64,000 nucleotides of DNA, taken from contig CAVUKH010000001.1 of assembly GCA_963742035.1 (NCBI GenBank), positions 248,001 through 312,000 of the forward strand, given 5' to 3'. Of the stretch, positions 8,127-16,975 are shown piece after piece. Each line of letters opens with the position of its first letter. Positions within the stretch are counted from its first letter, which is position 1. The position numbers were made by a program, and so were the translations under genes. Under the pieces are notes generated by a model. The model saw only the letters and a list, made by a program, of their open reading frames with translations. It made no database searches and had not been told where the DNA came from. The DNA is from Bog-473 sp963742035 (GTDB lineage Bacteria; Actinomycetota; Acidimicrobiia; Acidimicrobiales; RAAP-2).

Positions 8127-8987
8127 ATGCGGCTCGGCATCACGGCCGCTCTGACCGACGGCGACCTGGCCCCGTCCGTCCTCGCCACGGCGGTCGAGGA
8201 GCTCGGCTTCGACTCCCTCTACCTGCCCGAGCACACCCACCTGCCCGTGCTGGAGGACACCCCACCGGCCCTCGTCGGTGGAGTGCGCCTCGACGACTAC
8301 AAGCGCTGCCTCGATCCGTTGGTCGCGCTCAGCACCGCCGCCGCCGTCACGACGCGCATCGGGCTCGGCACCGGCATCCTGCTGGCCGCCCAGCACGAGC
8401 CGATCCTCCTGGCCAAGCAGGTGGCCACGCTCGACCATCTCTCCGGCGGGCGGGTGACCCTCGGGGTCGGTTTCGGCTGGAACCGCACCGAAGCCGAGGA
8501 CCACGGCGTCGATTGGCCCCGCCGACACCAGGTGGTGCGCGAGCACCTGGCGGCCGCCGAAGCCATCTGGTCCAGCGACCAGGCCGAGTACCACGGCGAG
8601 TTCGTCGACTTCGGGCCGACGTGGTCCTGGCCCAAGCCCGTGCAGCAGCCGCGCGTGCGCACCCTCGTCGGCGGCGGCGCCAACGACGGTGTGCTGCGCG
8701 CCGTCGTCGAGAGCGCCGACGGCTGGATCCCCATCGGCGGCAGCGGCCTGGCTGCGGCCATCCCGCGCCTCCACGCGCTGGCCGGGCAAGCCGGTCGCGA
8801 CCCCGCCGCCCTGTCCGTCGTGCCGTTCGGCACCATCGCCGATGCAGGCAAACTGGAGCACTACGCCGGGCTCGGAATCACCGAGGTGGTGCTCCGGGTC
8901 CGGGCCGGCGACGAGGCATCGGTGCGGGCGGAGCTGGAAACACTGGCACCCCTCGTCCCCTTCGCGGCCACACTGGAGCAACCATGA
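8127..8987 (+). CDS. LLM-class F420/flavin-dependent oxidoreductase
   Basis: A 286-aa TIM-barrel protein of the luciferase-like monooxygenase superfamily, starting at ATG 8127. The family motif L-S-G-G-R-V-T-L-G-V-G-F-G-W-N followed by E-x-x-x-H-G is clear, as is the early L-G-F-D-S-L-Y-L-P-E-H segment. In actinobacteria most such proteins use coenzyme F420. It begins two bases after the enoyl-CoA hydratase stop and its own stop overlaps the next start (ATGA). It probably performs a reduction or monooxygenation in the pathway encoded by this operon; the substrate is unknown. Confidence 0.87.
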   Translation: MRLGITAALTDGDLAPSVLATAVEELGFDSLYLPEHTHLPVLEDTPPALVGGVRLDDYKRCLDPLVALSTAAAVTTRIGLGTGILLAAQHEPILLAKQVATLDHLSGGRVTLGVGFGWNRTEAEDHGVDWPRRHQVVREHLAAAEAIWSSDQAEYHGEFVDFGPTWSWPKPVQQPRVRTLVGGGANDGVLRAVVESADGWIPIGGSGLAAAIPRLHALAGQAGRDPAALSVVPFGTIADAGKLEHYAGLGITEVVLRVRAGDEASVRAELETLAPLVPFAATLEQP

Positions 8988-10219
8988 CCGACCTGCTTGA
9001 CGAGACCGTTCCCCGACTCGGGAGTACGACGCCGCTCCCGAAGATCATCAGCGTCGACGACCACATCGTCGAACCGCCGCACCTGTGGGACACCTGGCTT
9101 CCGGCGCGCTTCCGCGACCGCGGGCCAAAGGCGGAGCGCCGGGGCATCGGCGAGATGGAGCACCTCGGCGGCGGGACGTACCGTCAGACCTTCGACCCCG
9201 ACGGGCCGCAGGCGGACTGCTGGGTCTACGAGGACCTCGTGTACATCAACAAGCGCCACGTGGCCGCCGTCGGGTTCGACCGCGATGACATGACGATGTC
9301 TCCCATCACCTACGACGAAATGCGACCGGGCTGCTACGACCCCACGGCGCGCATCGCCGACAACGAGGCGAACTGGGTGGAGGCCAGCCTGTGCTTCCCC
9401 ACCTTCCCCCGCTTCTGTGGCCAGACCTTCCTCGAAGCCAAGGACAAGGAGCTGGCCGAGGCGTGCATCGTCGCCTACAACGATTTCATGGTCGAGGAGT
9501 GGTGCGGCGACAGCGGTGGGCGCCTGCTGCCGCTGTGCCTCATCCCCTTGTGGAACGCCCAGAAGGCGGCGGCCGAAGTGCGACGCAACGCGGCGCGCGG
9601 CGTGCGCGCCGTCTGCTTCAGCGAGATCCCGCCACACCTCGGGCTGCCCAGCATTCACAGCGGAAGCTGGGACCCCTTCTTCGCCGCTTGCGCCGAGACG
9701 GGCACGGTGGTGTGCATGCACATCGGCTCCTCGTCGAAGATGCCGGCGACGTCGGCCGACGCGCCGGTGGCCGTGGCGGCCTCGCTCAGCTTCGGCAACG
9801 CCATGTCCTCGCTGTGCGACTTCCTCTTCTCCGGCGTCCTCATCCGCTACCCCGACCTCGTGCTCGCCTACTCGGAGGGGCAGATCGGTTGGCTGCCCTA
9901 CATCCTCGAGCGGGTCGACGACGTCTGGCACGAGCACCGCGCCTGGGGCGGCGTGAAGGACACCATCCTTGAACCGCCGTCCACGTACTTCCACCGCCAG
10001 GTCTACGGCTGCTTCTTCCGCGACCAGCACGGCCTCGACTCGCTCGACGTCATCGGCGCCGACCGCGTCACCTTCGAGACCGACTACCCCCACACCGACT
10101 CCACCTGGCCCGATACCCGGGCCGTGGCCGAGGAGCTGGTGCGCCATCTCAGCGACGAGGAGGTGTACCGGATCATGCGGGGCAACGCCATTGCGATGCT
10201 CGGCCTGGAAGGCCCGTGA
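8984..10219 (+). CDS. Amidohydrolase-2 (ACMSD-like) family metal hydrolase
   Basis: A 411-aa protein from ATG 8984, overlapping the preceding stop. The start S-V-D-D-H-I-V-E-P-P-H-L-W is the hallmark metal-binding N-terminus of the amidohydrolase-2 family. A central C-M-H-I-G and a C-terminal F-E-T-D-Y-P-H-T-D-S-T-W-P supply the further His and Asp ligands. Family members decarboxylate or hydrolyse aromatic acids and lactones. These actinobacterial forms of about 400 aa are common in steroid and xenobiotic clusters, but their reactions are mostly undefined. It is coupled to the CoA-transferase downstream by a GTGA overlap. Confidence 0.87.
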   Translation: MTDLLDETVPRLGSTTPLPKIISVDDHIVEPPHLWDTWLPARFRDRGPKAERRGIGEMEHLGGGTYRQTFDPDGPQADCWVYEDLVYINKRHVAAVGFDRDDMTMSPITYDEMRPGCYDPTARIADNEANWVEASLCFPTFPRFCGQTFLEAKDKELAEACIVAYNDFMVEEWCGDSGGRLLPLCLIPLWNAQKAAAEVRRNAARGVRAVCFSEIPPHLGLPSIHSGSWDPFFAACAETGTVVCMHIGSSSKMPATSADAPVAVAASLSFGNAMSSLCDFLFSGVLIRYPDLVLAYSEGQIGWLPYILERVDDVWHEHRAWGGVKDTILEPPSTYFHRQVYGCFFRDQHGLDSLDVIGADRVTFETDYPHTDSTWPDTRAVAEELVRHLSDEEVYRIMRGNAIAMLGLEGP

Positions 10220-11475
10220 GGCTCGGTGACGTCGTCAACCCCGACGCCGCGCCGTGGGGCAAGCCGCTCAACGGCGTGCGCGTCCTCGCACTCGAACAGA
10301 TGCAGGCGCTCCCTTATGCGACCCAGCTACTGGGTCGCCTGGGCGCCGAGGTGGTCAAGATCGAGTCGCCCGGCACCGGCGACCTCGGGCGCAGCGCGTC
10401 GCCGTCGCTCACCGATCCCCACGGGCGGGCCGTCGGCGCCACCTTCCTCCGCAACAACCTGTCCAAGCGCTCCGTCGTCATCGACCTCAAGCAGCCGGCC
10501 GGACGCGACCTCGTGCTGCGCCTGGCGCCGCGCTTCGACGTCGTGGCCGAGAACTTCCGCGCCGGCGCCGTCGAGCGCCTCGGCCTCGGCTACGACGACG
10601 TCGCGGCCGCACATCCGGCGGTGATCTATCTGTCCATCTCCGGCTTCGGGCATCAGGTGCCGGCCGGGACGCCGGAATCCCCGTACGCCGGCTGGCCCGC
10701 ACTGGCCTCCATCGTCGAGGCCATGAGCGGCGCCTACGAGTTCAAGCGTCCCGAAGGACAACCACCGATCGGCTCGCCCATGGGCGGGCTGGGCGACATC
10801 GTCAGCGGGCTCTTCGCCGTCATCGGTACCCAGGCCGCGCTGCGCCAGCGTGACCGCACCGGACGAGGGCAGCGCGTCGACGTCGCCATGCTGGACGCGC
10901 TGGTGGCGGTCCTCGACGTGGTCCCCAATTTCTGGTCCATGGGCATGCCGATGGGAACACCGTGGCCCGGGATCCTCCACGGCTTTCGGGCCGCCGACGG
11001 CTGGTTCATGCTGCAGGTGTTGCGGGCACACCAGTGGCCCGACCTGGCCCGCGCCATCGGTAGGCCGGAGTGGGCGGACGACGAGCGCTTCGCCACCCCG
11101 CAGGGCTGGCTCGACCACCTCGAGTCGGACATCAGGCCCGCTCTGGAGTCGTGGGCCGGCGCGCTGACCAAGCGGGAGGCGTGCGACGCCCTCAACGCGG
11201 CCGGACTGGTCGCCGGGCCGGTGGCCAACGACGAGGATGTGGTGGCCGATCCGCACCTGACCGGACGCAACATGCTCGTGGAACACCCCCGCCCGGACGG
11301 CGTCGCCCAACCCGTCTTGATTCCGGGGCTCCCGGTGAAGTTCGCCGACATCGCCGAAGGGCCCGAGACGCGTGTGCCCTGGCTCGGCGAACACACCGAC
11401 GAGGTCCTAGCCGACGAGCTGCGTCTCGGTCCCGGTGAACTGGCGGACCTGCGCCAAGCCGGCGTCATCGCCTAG
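10216..11475 (+). CDS. Class III (CaiB/BaiF) CoA-transferase
   Basis: A 419-aa protein from GTG 10216, overlapping the amidohydrolase stop. It has the family N-terminus G-V-R-V-L-A-L-E-Q, then L-G-A-E-V-V-K-I-E-S-P, N-L-S-K-R-S-V-V-I-D-L-K and G-G-L-G-D-I-V-S-G. The G-D motif provides the catalytic Asp that carries the acyl anhydride intermediate. It would activate an organic acid by transferring CoA. As the last gene of the operon it could supply the CoA thioester used by the enoyl-CoA hydratase. Its 3' end overlaps the oppositely oriented GtrA gene by 69 bp. Confidence 0.88.
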   Translation: MRLGDVVNPDAAPWGKPLNGVRVLALEQMQALPYATQLLGRLGAEVVKIESPGTGDLGRSASPSLTDPHGRAVGATFLRNNLSKRSVVIDLKQPAGRDLVLRLAPRFDVVAENFRAGAVERLGLGYDDVAAAHPAVIYLSISGFGHQVPAGTPESPYAGWPALASIVEAMSGAYEFKRPEGQPPIGSPMGGLGDIVSGLFAVIGTQAALRQRDRTGRGQRVDVAMLDALVAVLDVVPNFWSMGMPMGTPWPGILHGFRAADGWFMLQVLRAHQWPDLARAIGRPEWADDERFATPQGWLDHLESDIRPALESWAGALTKREACDALNAAGLVAGPVANDEDVVADPHLTGRNMLVEHPRPDGVAQPVLIPGLPVKFADIAEGPETRVPWLGEHTDEVLADELRLGPGELADLRQAGVIA

Positions 11476-11994
11476 GCGGGGCGCAGCGGACTCGGGCGCG
11501 GTCGGTGCCCCTGTCACCGCTGCCACCGCGGCCCGTGCGGTCCCCGGTGCCCGGCTGTGACGAAACAGCACGCGATCCAAGAGCACGAACTGCACCACCC
11601 AGAGCGCGCCGTAGGCGGCGACGTTGGCCGCCTCAACTGCCAGCGTGTGCCAGCCGCGGCCGAGGTCGATGGTGCGGGCGGAGACGGCGCGCACGGTCAG
11701 GGTGGAGATCACGAGGCCCGCGAACGACAACGTGCAGAACGGCGTGACTTGTCGCAGCACCGATCGCTGTGACCGGTCGAACCAGACCCAACGACGGTTC
11801 AACTCGAACGACGGCACCGTCCCGACGGCCGTGGCCAGCACGTTGGCCAGCACGGCGTCCACGCCGCACAGGCCGACGAGGACACCGAGCACCGTCAGGC
11901 TGGTGATGGTGGAGACGCCGGACACGGCGGAATAGCGCAGCAACTGCGCCATCCGCCCGGGCCGGTGCAGCGCCCTCCCTATTCGTGTGGTCAT
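11407..11994 (-). CDS. GtrA-like polytopic membrane protein
   Basis: A 195-aa protein starting at ATG 11994. Four hydrophobic helices lie between residues about 15 and 145; L-L-R-Y-S-A-V-S-G-V-S-T, F-E-L-N-R-R-W-V-W-F and the last-helix region fit the GtrA family. Family members act in moving or using polyprenyl-phosphate-linked sugars across the membrane. The C-terminal 45 residues are Ala/Pro/Thr-rich and encoded in the 69-bp antisense overlap with the CoA-transferase gene. It is divergent from the GT39-type gene at 12150, which suggests a shared envelope-glycosylation function. Upstream in-frame extension to 12102 lacks homology. Confidence 0.82.
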   Translation of the reverse strand: MTTRIGRALHRPGRMAQLLRYSAVSGVSTITSLTVLGVLVGLCGVDAVLANVLATAVGTVPSFELNRRWVWFDRSQRSVLRQVTPFCTLSFAGLVISTLTVRAVSARTIDLGRGWHTLAVEAANVAAYGALWVVQFVLLDRVLFRHSRAPGTARAAVAAVTGAPTAPESAAPRLGDDAGLAQVRQFTGTETQLVG

Positions 11995-12149
11995 GACGGC
12001 ACCCTGGCGTCCCGCCCTGCGGGCGCGCTGAGTGCGGGGTAGCCGTGACCTACGAATCGTCCGGCTACGGGGGCGCCCTGCGAGGACTCCGACGGCGCTC
12101 ACAGGAGACGTGCACCGGACGTCCAGACGCGACCCTCACCATCATCGCC

Positions 12150-14342
12150 ATGACCATCGTCGTCGACCCCATTCCGGCCCTCTCCGAGCCGCACCGAGAC
12201 ACACCCGCCGACCCCAGCGCCGGCAGCTCTCCCAATGACGCTGGTGAGGGAGCCGGGCCTGCCCGAGCACGCCCGCGGTGGTGGCGCCCGGCCGACCGCC
12301 CGGCGTGGTCGGTGGCGGCCCGGGCTGCCATCTTCGGGATGACGGCGCTGCTGTACAGCTGGAACCTGGCCCGCACCGGGATGGGCAACACCTTCTATGC
12401 CGCCGCAGTGAAGAGTGGAACCGAGAGCTGGAAAGCGTTCTTCTTCGGTTCGCTCGACCCGGGTTCGTTCATCACCGTCGACAAGCCGCCGGCGGCCCTG
12501 TGGGTGATGGAGCTCTCGGGGCGGATCTTCGGTTTCTCCAGCTGGAGCATGCTGGCCCCCGAGGCTCTCGCCGGCGTGGCCACCGTGATGGTGCTGTACC
12601 ACCTCGTCCGACGCTGGTTCGGCGAACCCGCCGCCGTTCTGGCCTCGCTGGCACTCGCGCTCACTCCGGTCGCAGTCGTCATCTTCCGTTACAACGACCC
12701 CGACGCGTTCTTGACGCTTCTGCTCGTGCTGGCGGGCTGGGCCTGTTGGCGCGCCATCGAAACCGGCAAGACGAGTGGACTCGTGCTCTCCGGGGCGCTG
12801 GTGGGGCTGGCCTTCCTGACCAAGACGCTCGACGCCTTCATTGTGGTTCCCGCCCTCGGTCTGGCGTACCTGTTGTGTGGGCCAACGCGCCTGGCCCGGC
12901 GCGTCGGACAGCTGGGATGGGCGGCCGTCGCCCTGCTCGTCTCGAGCGGATGGTGGGTGGCGATTGTCGAATTGTGGCCGAAGAGCGCGCGCCCCTACAT
13001 CGGCGGGAGCACGGACAACAGCGAATTCAACCTCATTTTCGGCTACAACGGCTTCGCGCGGATCTTCGGCTCTGGCGGTGCCGGCACGGCCGGCGGCACG
13101 AGCGGCTCCTCGGCCTTCGGTGGCGGTGAAGGACTGCTGCGGATGTTCGACAGCGAGTTGGGCGGCCAGATCTCGTGGCTCCTCCCGGTGGCCATCGTCG
13201 GCCTGGTGGCCGGTCTGTGGCTCACCCGCCGCCACGCCCGCGCCGACAGCCAACGGGCCGGGTTCGTCCTGTGGGGCGGGACGCTCCTGATGTTTCTGGT
13301 CGTGTACGACTACGCCAAGGGGATCTTCCACCCTTACTACACCGTCGTGATGGCACCGGCGGTCGCCGCGCTCGCCGGCGCCGGCGCCGTGGCCCTGTGG
13401 CGCCTCGGACGACAGTCACTCCGCTGGGCCTGGGTGCTCCCCTCCACCATCGTCGGCACCGCGCTCTGGGCCGACGTCCTGCTCGCCCGCACCAGCGGCT
13501 ACGACTCCTGGCTCGGGCCCACCGTCGTGGTGACGGGTGTGATCTCTGCGCTGCTGCTCTTCCTCTGCATGGCGCGCCCGCAAGGCACGCGCTGGTTCGC
13601 GCTGGGGGCGGGCGCACTCGCCGCAGCCTCGGTGCTGGCCGGGCCCGCGGCCTACTCCCTGACGACCCTCGGCACGACGACGAACGGCATCGCCACGGCC
13701 GGACCGACCTCGGGTGCCGGCGCTCTGGGCAATGGCGGCGCGCCGGGTGGCGGAACCCGGCCGGGTGGCGCGTCCGGGCCGGGCCGAGCCGCAACGACCG
13801 GCGCACGGACCGGCCCGCCGACCGCAGCGCGCCCCAGTGCGGTCACGGGCGCGCCGAGCGGCGCGCACTCGGGCGGCGGGGCCGGCGGAGGTGGAGGCGC
13901 CGGAGGTGGAGGCGGCGGGGCATCGTCGGTCAACGAGTCGCTGGTGCGCTACCTCGAGCACCATCAAGGATCCGCCACCTACCTGGTCGCGGTCAACGGG
14001 TCCCAGTCGGCAGCACCTTTCATCCTCGAGAGTGGCAAAGCGGTCATCGCCATGGGTGGCTTCGGAGGCACCGACCCCGCGCCCACGCTGACCGAGTTCA
14101 AGCACCTCGTCGCGACGGGCAAGGTGCACTACGTGTACGTGTCCGGAGGGACGGGCTCGACCAGCGGCGGGAGCGCGTCCGGCTTCGGCCCCGGCGCCGG
14201 CGCCGGCCGGCAGAGCAGTACCGCCAGCGCCATCGACGCCTGGGTCGAGAAGCACGGGACGAAGGTGTCGTCCAGTGCCTATGGCGGAAGCTCCGGTGGC
14301 GGCACCCTCTACGTCATCGGCAGCTCGGCCGCCTCGACGTGA
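12150..14342 (+). CDS. GT39/ArnT-like membrane glycosyltransferase with Gly-rich linker
   Basis: A protein of about 730 aa from ATG 12150 (a GTG at 12045 is an alternative). Roughly eleven transmembrane helices form a GT-C fold. Motifs are F-I-T-V-D-K-P-P in the first loop, N-D-P-D-A-F-L and F-L-T-K-T-L-D. A low-complexity Gly/Ala/Thr linker (about residues 515-590) leads to a conserved extracellular C-terminal domain (A-V-I-A-M-G-G-F-G-G-T-D-P-A-P-T-L). It resembles the B. subtilis YkcB type of polyprenyl-phosphate-sugar-dependent transferases. It is a paralogue of the gene at 25520-27757, and its likely partner is the divergent GtrA protein. The acceptor is unknown. Confidence 0.82.
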   Translation: MTIVVDPIPALSEPHRDTPADPSAGSSPNDAGEGAGPARARPRWWRPADRPAWSVAARAAIFGMTALLYSWNLARTGMGNTFYAAAVKSGTESWKAFFFGSLDPGSFITVDKPPAALWVMELSGRIFGFSSWSMLAPEALAGVATVMVLYHLVRRWFGEPAAVLASLALALTPVAVVIFRYNDPDAFLTLLLVLAGWACWRAIETGKTSGLVLSGALVGLAFLTKTLDAFIVVPALGLAYLLCGPTRLARRVGQLGWAAVALLVSSGWWVAIVELWPKSARPYIGGSTDNSEFNLIFGYNGFARIFGSGGAGTAGGTSGSSAFGGGEGLLRMFDSELGGQISWLLPVAIVGLVAGLWLTRRHARADSQRAGFVLWGGTLLMFLVVYDYAKGIFHPYYTVVMAPAVAALAGAGAVALWRLGRQSLRWAWVLPSTIVGTALWADVLLARTSGYDSWLGPTVVVTGVISALLLFLCMARPQGTRWFALGAGALAAASVLAGPAAYSLTTLGTTTNGIATAGPTSGAGALGNGGAPGGGTRPGGASGPGRAATTGARTGPPTAARPSAVTGAPSGAHSGGGAGGGGGAGGGGGGASSVNESLVRYLEHHQGSATYLVAVNGSQSAAPFILESGKAVIAMGGFGGTDPAPTLTEFKHLVATGKVHYVYVSGGTGSTSGGSASGFGPGAGAGRQSSTASAIDAWVEKHGTKVSSSAYGGSSGGGTLYVIGSSAAST

Positions 14343-14350
14343 CCCGCCGT

Positions 14351-15034
14351 TCAGTACCGCGGCAGCGCAATGAAGGCCACGAGGTAGGCGAACAACCCGG
14401 CTCCCACCAGTGTGCAGGCGTGGAACACCTCGTGAAACCCGAAGACACGCGGCCACGGGTTCGGCCACTTGCGGGCGTAGACCAGTGCTCCGACCGTGTA
14501 CGCCGCACCCGCCACCAGCATCAGGACGAACCCGACCCAACCCAGGCTCCGCACGAGCTGCGGGGCCACAATGATGGGGCACCACCCCACCACCACGTAG
14601 GGGATCGCGACGATCCATTGCGGCGCGTCGAGGAAGACCTGGCGTAATGCAATACCCGCACACGCACCGGCCCAGACCATGGTCAGGATGAGGATCTCGG
14701 CCCATCCGCTCAACGACAGGCCCACCACCGCGGTGCAGGTCCCGGCGATGCCGATGAAGATCGCGCTGTGATCGGCCCGTCGCATGCGCCGCCACGCCGC
14801 GGCGGACCAGCGCAACCGGTGAAAGGCCGCGCTGGTGCCGAACATGATCAACATCCCGGCGACGTAGATCGCCAGCTCCGCCGTCGCAGCGGTGTCGGGG
14901 CCGGCGGCGATCAGGAACGGTCCACCGAACAGCCAGGCAACAAACGCGCCGGCGTGGAGCCAGCCCCGCAGCAGCGGTCGTGAACCGCGGTTGTCAGCCG
15001 ACCGGCCCTGCTCGCCCTGGGCCAGGACCGTCAC
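14351..15034 (-). CDS. Hemolysin III / TrhA (PAQR) family membrane protein
   Basis: A 227-aa seven-helix membrane protein from GTG 15034, overlapping the serB stop. The PAQR/HlyIII signature is visible: S-A-A-F-H-R near the second helix, D-H-S-A-I-F-I in the third, and H-E-V-F-H-A-C in the last. Family members are predicted metal-dependent hydrolases affecting membrane lipid homeostasis; the haemolysin name is historical. It is the last gene of a three-gene operon (acyltransferase, serB, this gene) and ends 8 bp from the convergent GT39-type gene. Confidence 0.86.
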   Translation of the reverse strand: MTVLAQGEQGRSADNRGSRPLLRGWLHAGAFVAWLFGGPFLIAAGPDTAATAELAIYVAGMLIMFGTSAAFHRLRWSAAAWRRMRRADHSAIFIGIAGTCTAVVGLSLSGWAEILILTMVWAGACAGIALRQVFLDAPQWIVAIPYVVVGWCPIIVAPQLVRSLGWVGFVLMLVAGAAYTVGALVYARKWPNPWPRVFGFHEVFHACTLVGAGLFAYLVAFIALPRY

Positions 15035-16230
15035 TGGACCCCCTCGTCGAGCCGGTCCGCCGCCTCCACCTCGCGCCGTGAGATACCGAGCAGGAAGAGG
15101 ATGGCGTCGAGATAGGGCACGCTGACCGCGGCGTCGGCCGCCTCGCGCACGACCGGCTTGGCGTTGAACGCGATGCCGAGTCCGGCCGCCGCCAGCATGT
15201 CGATGTCGTTGGCGCCGTCTCCTACCGCGATGGTGCGCGCCAGCGGCACACCCGCCGCCGCGGCGAACCGCGCCAGCGCCGTGGCCTTGCCGGCCCGGTC
15301 GACGACGGGCCCGTCCAGCTCGCCGGTCACGACGCCCGCCTCCACGACGAGCTCGTTGGCCGCCACGTGGTCGATGCCGAGGGCGTCCACCAGCGGGCCG
15401 ATCAGCTGGGTGAAGCCCCCGCTCACCACCGCCAGCTCGTACCCCAGCCGCTTCAGCGTGCGCACGAGGGTGCGGGCGCCCGGGGTCAACACGATCGCGT
15501 CACGCACGGCCTCGAGCTCGGCGTAGGGCAAACCGGCCAGCAGCCGCACCCGTTGGCGCAGCGCCTCGGCGAAGTCGATCTCCCCCGCCATGGCCGCCGC
15601 CGTCACGGCGGCCACCTGCTCACCGCAGCCGCACCGCTCCGCCAAGAGGTCGATCATCTCCCCCTGCAGCAACGTGGAATCGGCGTCGAGCACGATCAGG
15701 TGCTTGGCCCGCCGGTGCAGCCCCGCCGCCTGCACCGCGACGTCGATCTCGCACCGGGCTGCCACCTCGGCCAAGGCGCGACGCAGGCTGTCGATTGCGG
15801 CACCCTCTACCGAGAACTCATAGCTGTGCACCGGGTACGCGGCCAGGCGGACGATGCGCACGATGTTGCCGTCGCAGCGCGCGATGGCGCCGGTCACCGT
15901 CTCGAGCGTCGGCGCGTCGAGCTCGGGCGCGAGCAGCGTGACCAGATGGACGTCGGCGGCCTCGTCCGTCGCCGCCTCGACGAGCGGATCGACCGCCACC
16001 TCCACGCCGGACCCGGCGAAGCGCTCGTCCAAGAGCGCGCGCACCGGCTGCAGCTGCGCCGGCGCCAAGGCGGCCTCCACACACAGCAGCAGCCGCCCGT
16101 GGACCCGCACCTGCTCCACGTCGTCCACCGCGATGCCCCGCTCGGCCAGCGCGCCAAAGAGCCGCTCCGAGAGACCCGGGCCGTCCTGCCCGCTCACCGT
16201 CACCAGGAACGGCGAGGGCGCGACAGTCAT
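15031..16230 (-). CDS. serB: Phosphoserine phosphatase with N-terminal ACT domains
   Basis: A 399-aa cytosolic enzyme from ATG 16230. The first 170 residues hold two ACT-like domains (starting F-L-V-T-V-S-G-Q-D-G-P-G-L). The HAD phosphatase domain follows with D-A-D-S-T at 182-186 (nucleophile Asp182), V-V-S-G-G-F-T, a conserved Lys and V-G-D-G-A-N-D. It dephosphorylates phosphoserine in the last step of serine synthesis, and the ACT domains usually sense serine. The length and layout match actinobacterial SerB. Both ends overlap neighbouring genes (ATGA and GTGA). Confidence 0.93.
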   Translation of the reverse strand: MTVAPSPFLVTVSGQDGPGLSERLFGALAERGIAVDDVEQVRVHGRLLLCVEAALAPAQLQPVRALLDERFAGSGVEVAVDPLVEAATDEAADVHLVTLLAPELDAPTLETVTGAIARCDGNIVRIVRLAAYPVHSYEFSVEGAAIDSLRRALAEVAARCEIDVAVQAAGLHRRAKHLIVLDADSTLLQGEMIDLLAERCGCGEQVAAVTAAAMAGEIDFAEALRQRVRLLAGLPYAELEAVRDAIVLTPGARTLVRTLKRLGYELAVVSGGFTQLIGPLVDALGIDHVAANELVVEAGVVTGELDGPVVDRAGKATALARFAAAAGVPLARTIAVGDGANDIDMLAAAGLGIAFNAKPVVREAADAAVSVPYLDAILFLLGISRREVEAADRLDEGVQ

Positions 16231-16889
16231 GGTCCGACGACGTTCTTCTCGGTGACCCAGCCGGTGCCTTCCACCCAACGCCTGACGATGCGCGCCGGCA
16301 CGCCGGCGACGACGCAGCGGTCCGGCACCTCGCCGCGCACGACCGCACCGGCGGCCACCACGACGTGCTCGCCGATCTGTGCGCCCGGGAGGATGACGGC
16401 GTTGGCGCCCAGCCAGCTACCCGAGCCGATGCGCACCGGGGCCTCCGTCGGCCACTGCCGGCCGATGGGTTCGACTGGATCCTCGTACGAGTGGTTCTGG
16501 TCCGTGATGTAGACGTAGGGACCGGTCTGAATGTCGTCACCGATGACGATCTCCCAGTGACCCACGATGTGCGAGCCCCGCCCGATGAGGCAACGACTGC
16601 CGATGGCGACGACCGGATCGGTGGGCATCACCTGTCCCGGGGCCATGCCGGCCGACATGGAGGCGCCCGGTCCCACGATGGTCCCGGCGCCGATGTGGAT
16701 CAGGTGCTCGTTGAAGATGGCTCCTTGAGGGAACAGCAGGCAGGCGCCTGTGCCCATGCGTCCGAAGCGCCGCCCCCGGGGATCGTCGGGGCCGATGGCC
16801 CCCAGGTCGGCGGCGCCCTCCCACGCTGCGTGCACCAACCGGGACAAGGGCCGACGCAGCGGTGCCGGGAGGGAGCGGGCCCAACTCAC
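16227..16889 (-). CDS. Hexapeptide-repeat acyltransferase
   Basis: A 220-aa protein from GTG 16889. The body is a left-handed beta-helix with isoleucine/valine hexapeptides (I-G-A-G-T-I-V-G-P-G-A, I-G-S-G-S-W-L-G-A-N-A-V-I-L-P-G-A) ending V-V-A-G-V-P-A-R-I-V. The catalytic-type His lies in D-Q-N-H-S-Y. It looks like a maltose/galactoside O-acetyltransferase relative acting on a sugar or lipid precursor. The upstream in-frame codon V at the protein start of longer versions is GTC, so GTG 16889 is the first usable start. It heads the operon with serB and the HlyIII gene. Confidence 0.83.
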   Translation of the reverse strand: MSWARSLPAPLRRPLSRLVHAAWEGAADLGAIGPDDPRGRRFGRMGTGACLLFPQGAIFNEHLIHIGAGTIVGPGASMSAGMAPGQVMPTDPVVAIGSRCLIGRGSHIVGHWEIVIGDDIQTGPYVYITDQNHSYEDPVEPIGRQWPTEAPVRIGSGSWLGANAVILPGAQIGEHVVVAAGAVVRGEVPDRCVVAGVPARIVRRWVEGTGWVTEKNVVGP

Positions 16890-16895
16890 GCAGGA

Positions 16896-16969
16896 ATGGT
16901 AGGTGGTGCCACTGACTCCCTCGTCACCGGCCCACCCGCAGGGCCGCCATCGGGGGGCATGGGTACACT
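16896..16969. promoter_or_regulatory. Divergent leaderless promoters
   Basis: On the minus strand a TACCAT hexamer (16896-16901) lies six bases before the GTG of the acyltransferase. On the plus strand a TACACT hexamer (16964-16969) lies six bases before the GTG of the DMFase-like gene. This spacing places transcription starts at or next to the start codons, which is common in actinobacteria. No clear -35 boxes are seen. Start sites need experimental mapping; the hexamers and spacing are seen directly. Confidence 0.5.
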
Positions 16970-16975
16970 TTCCCC

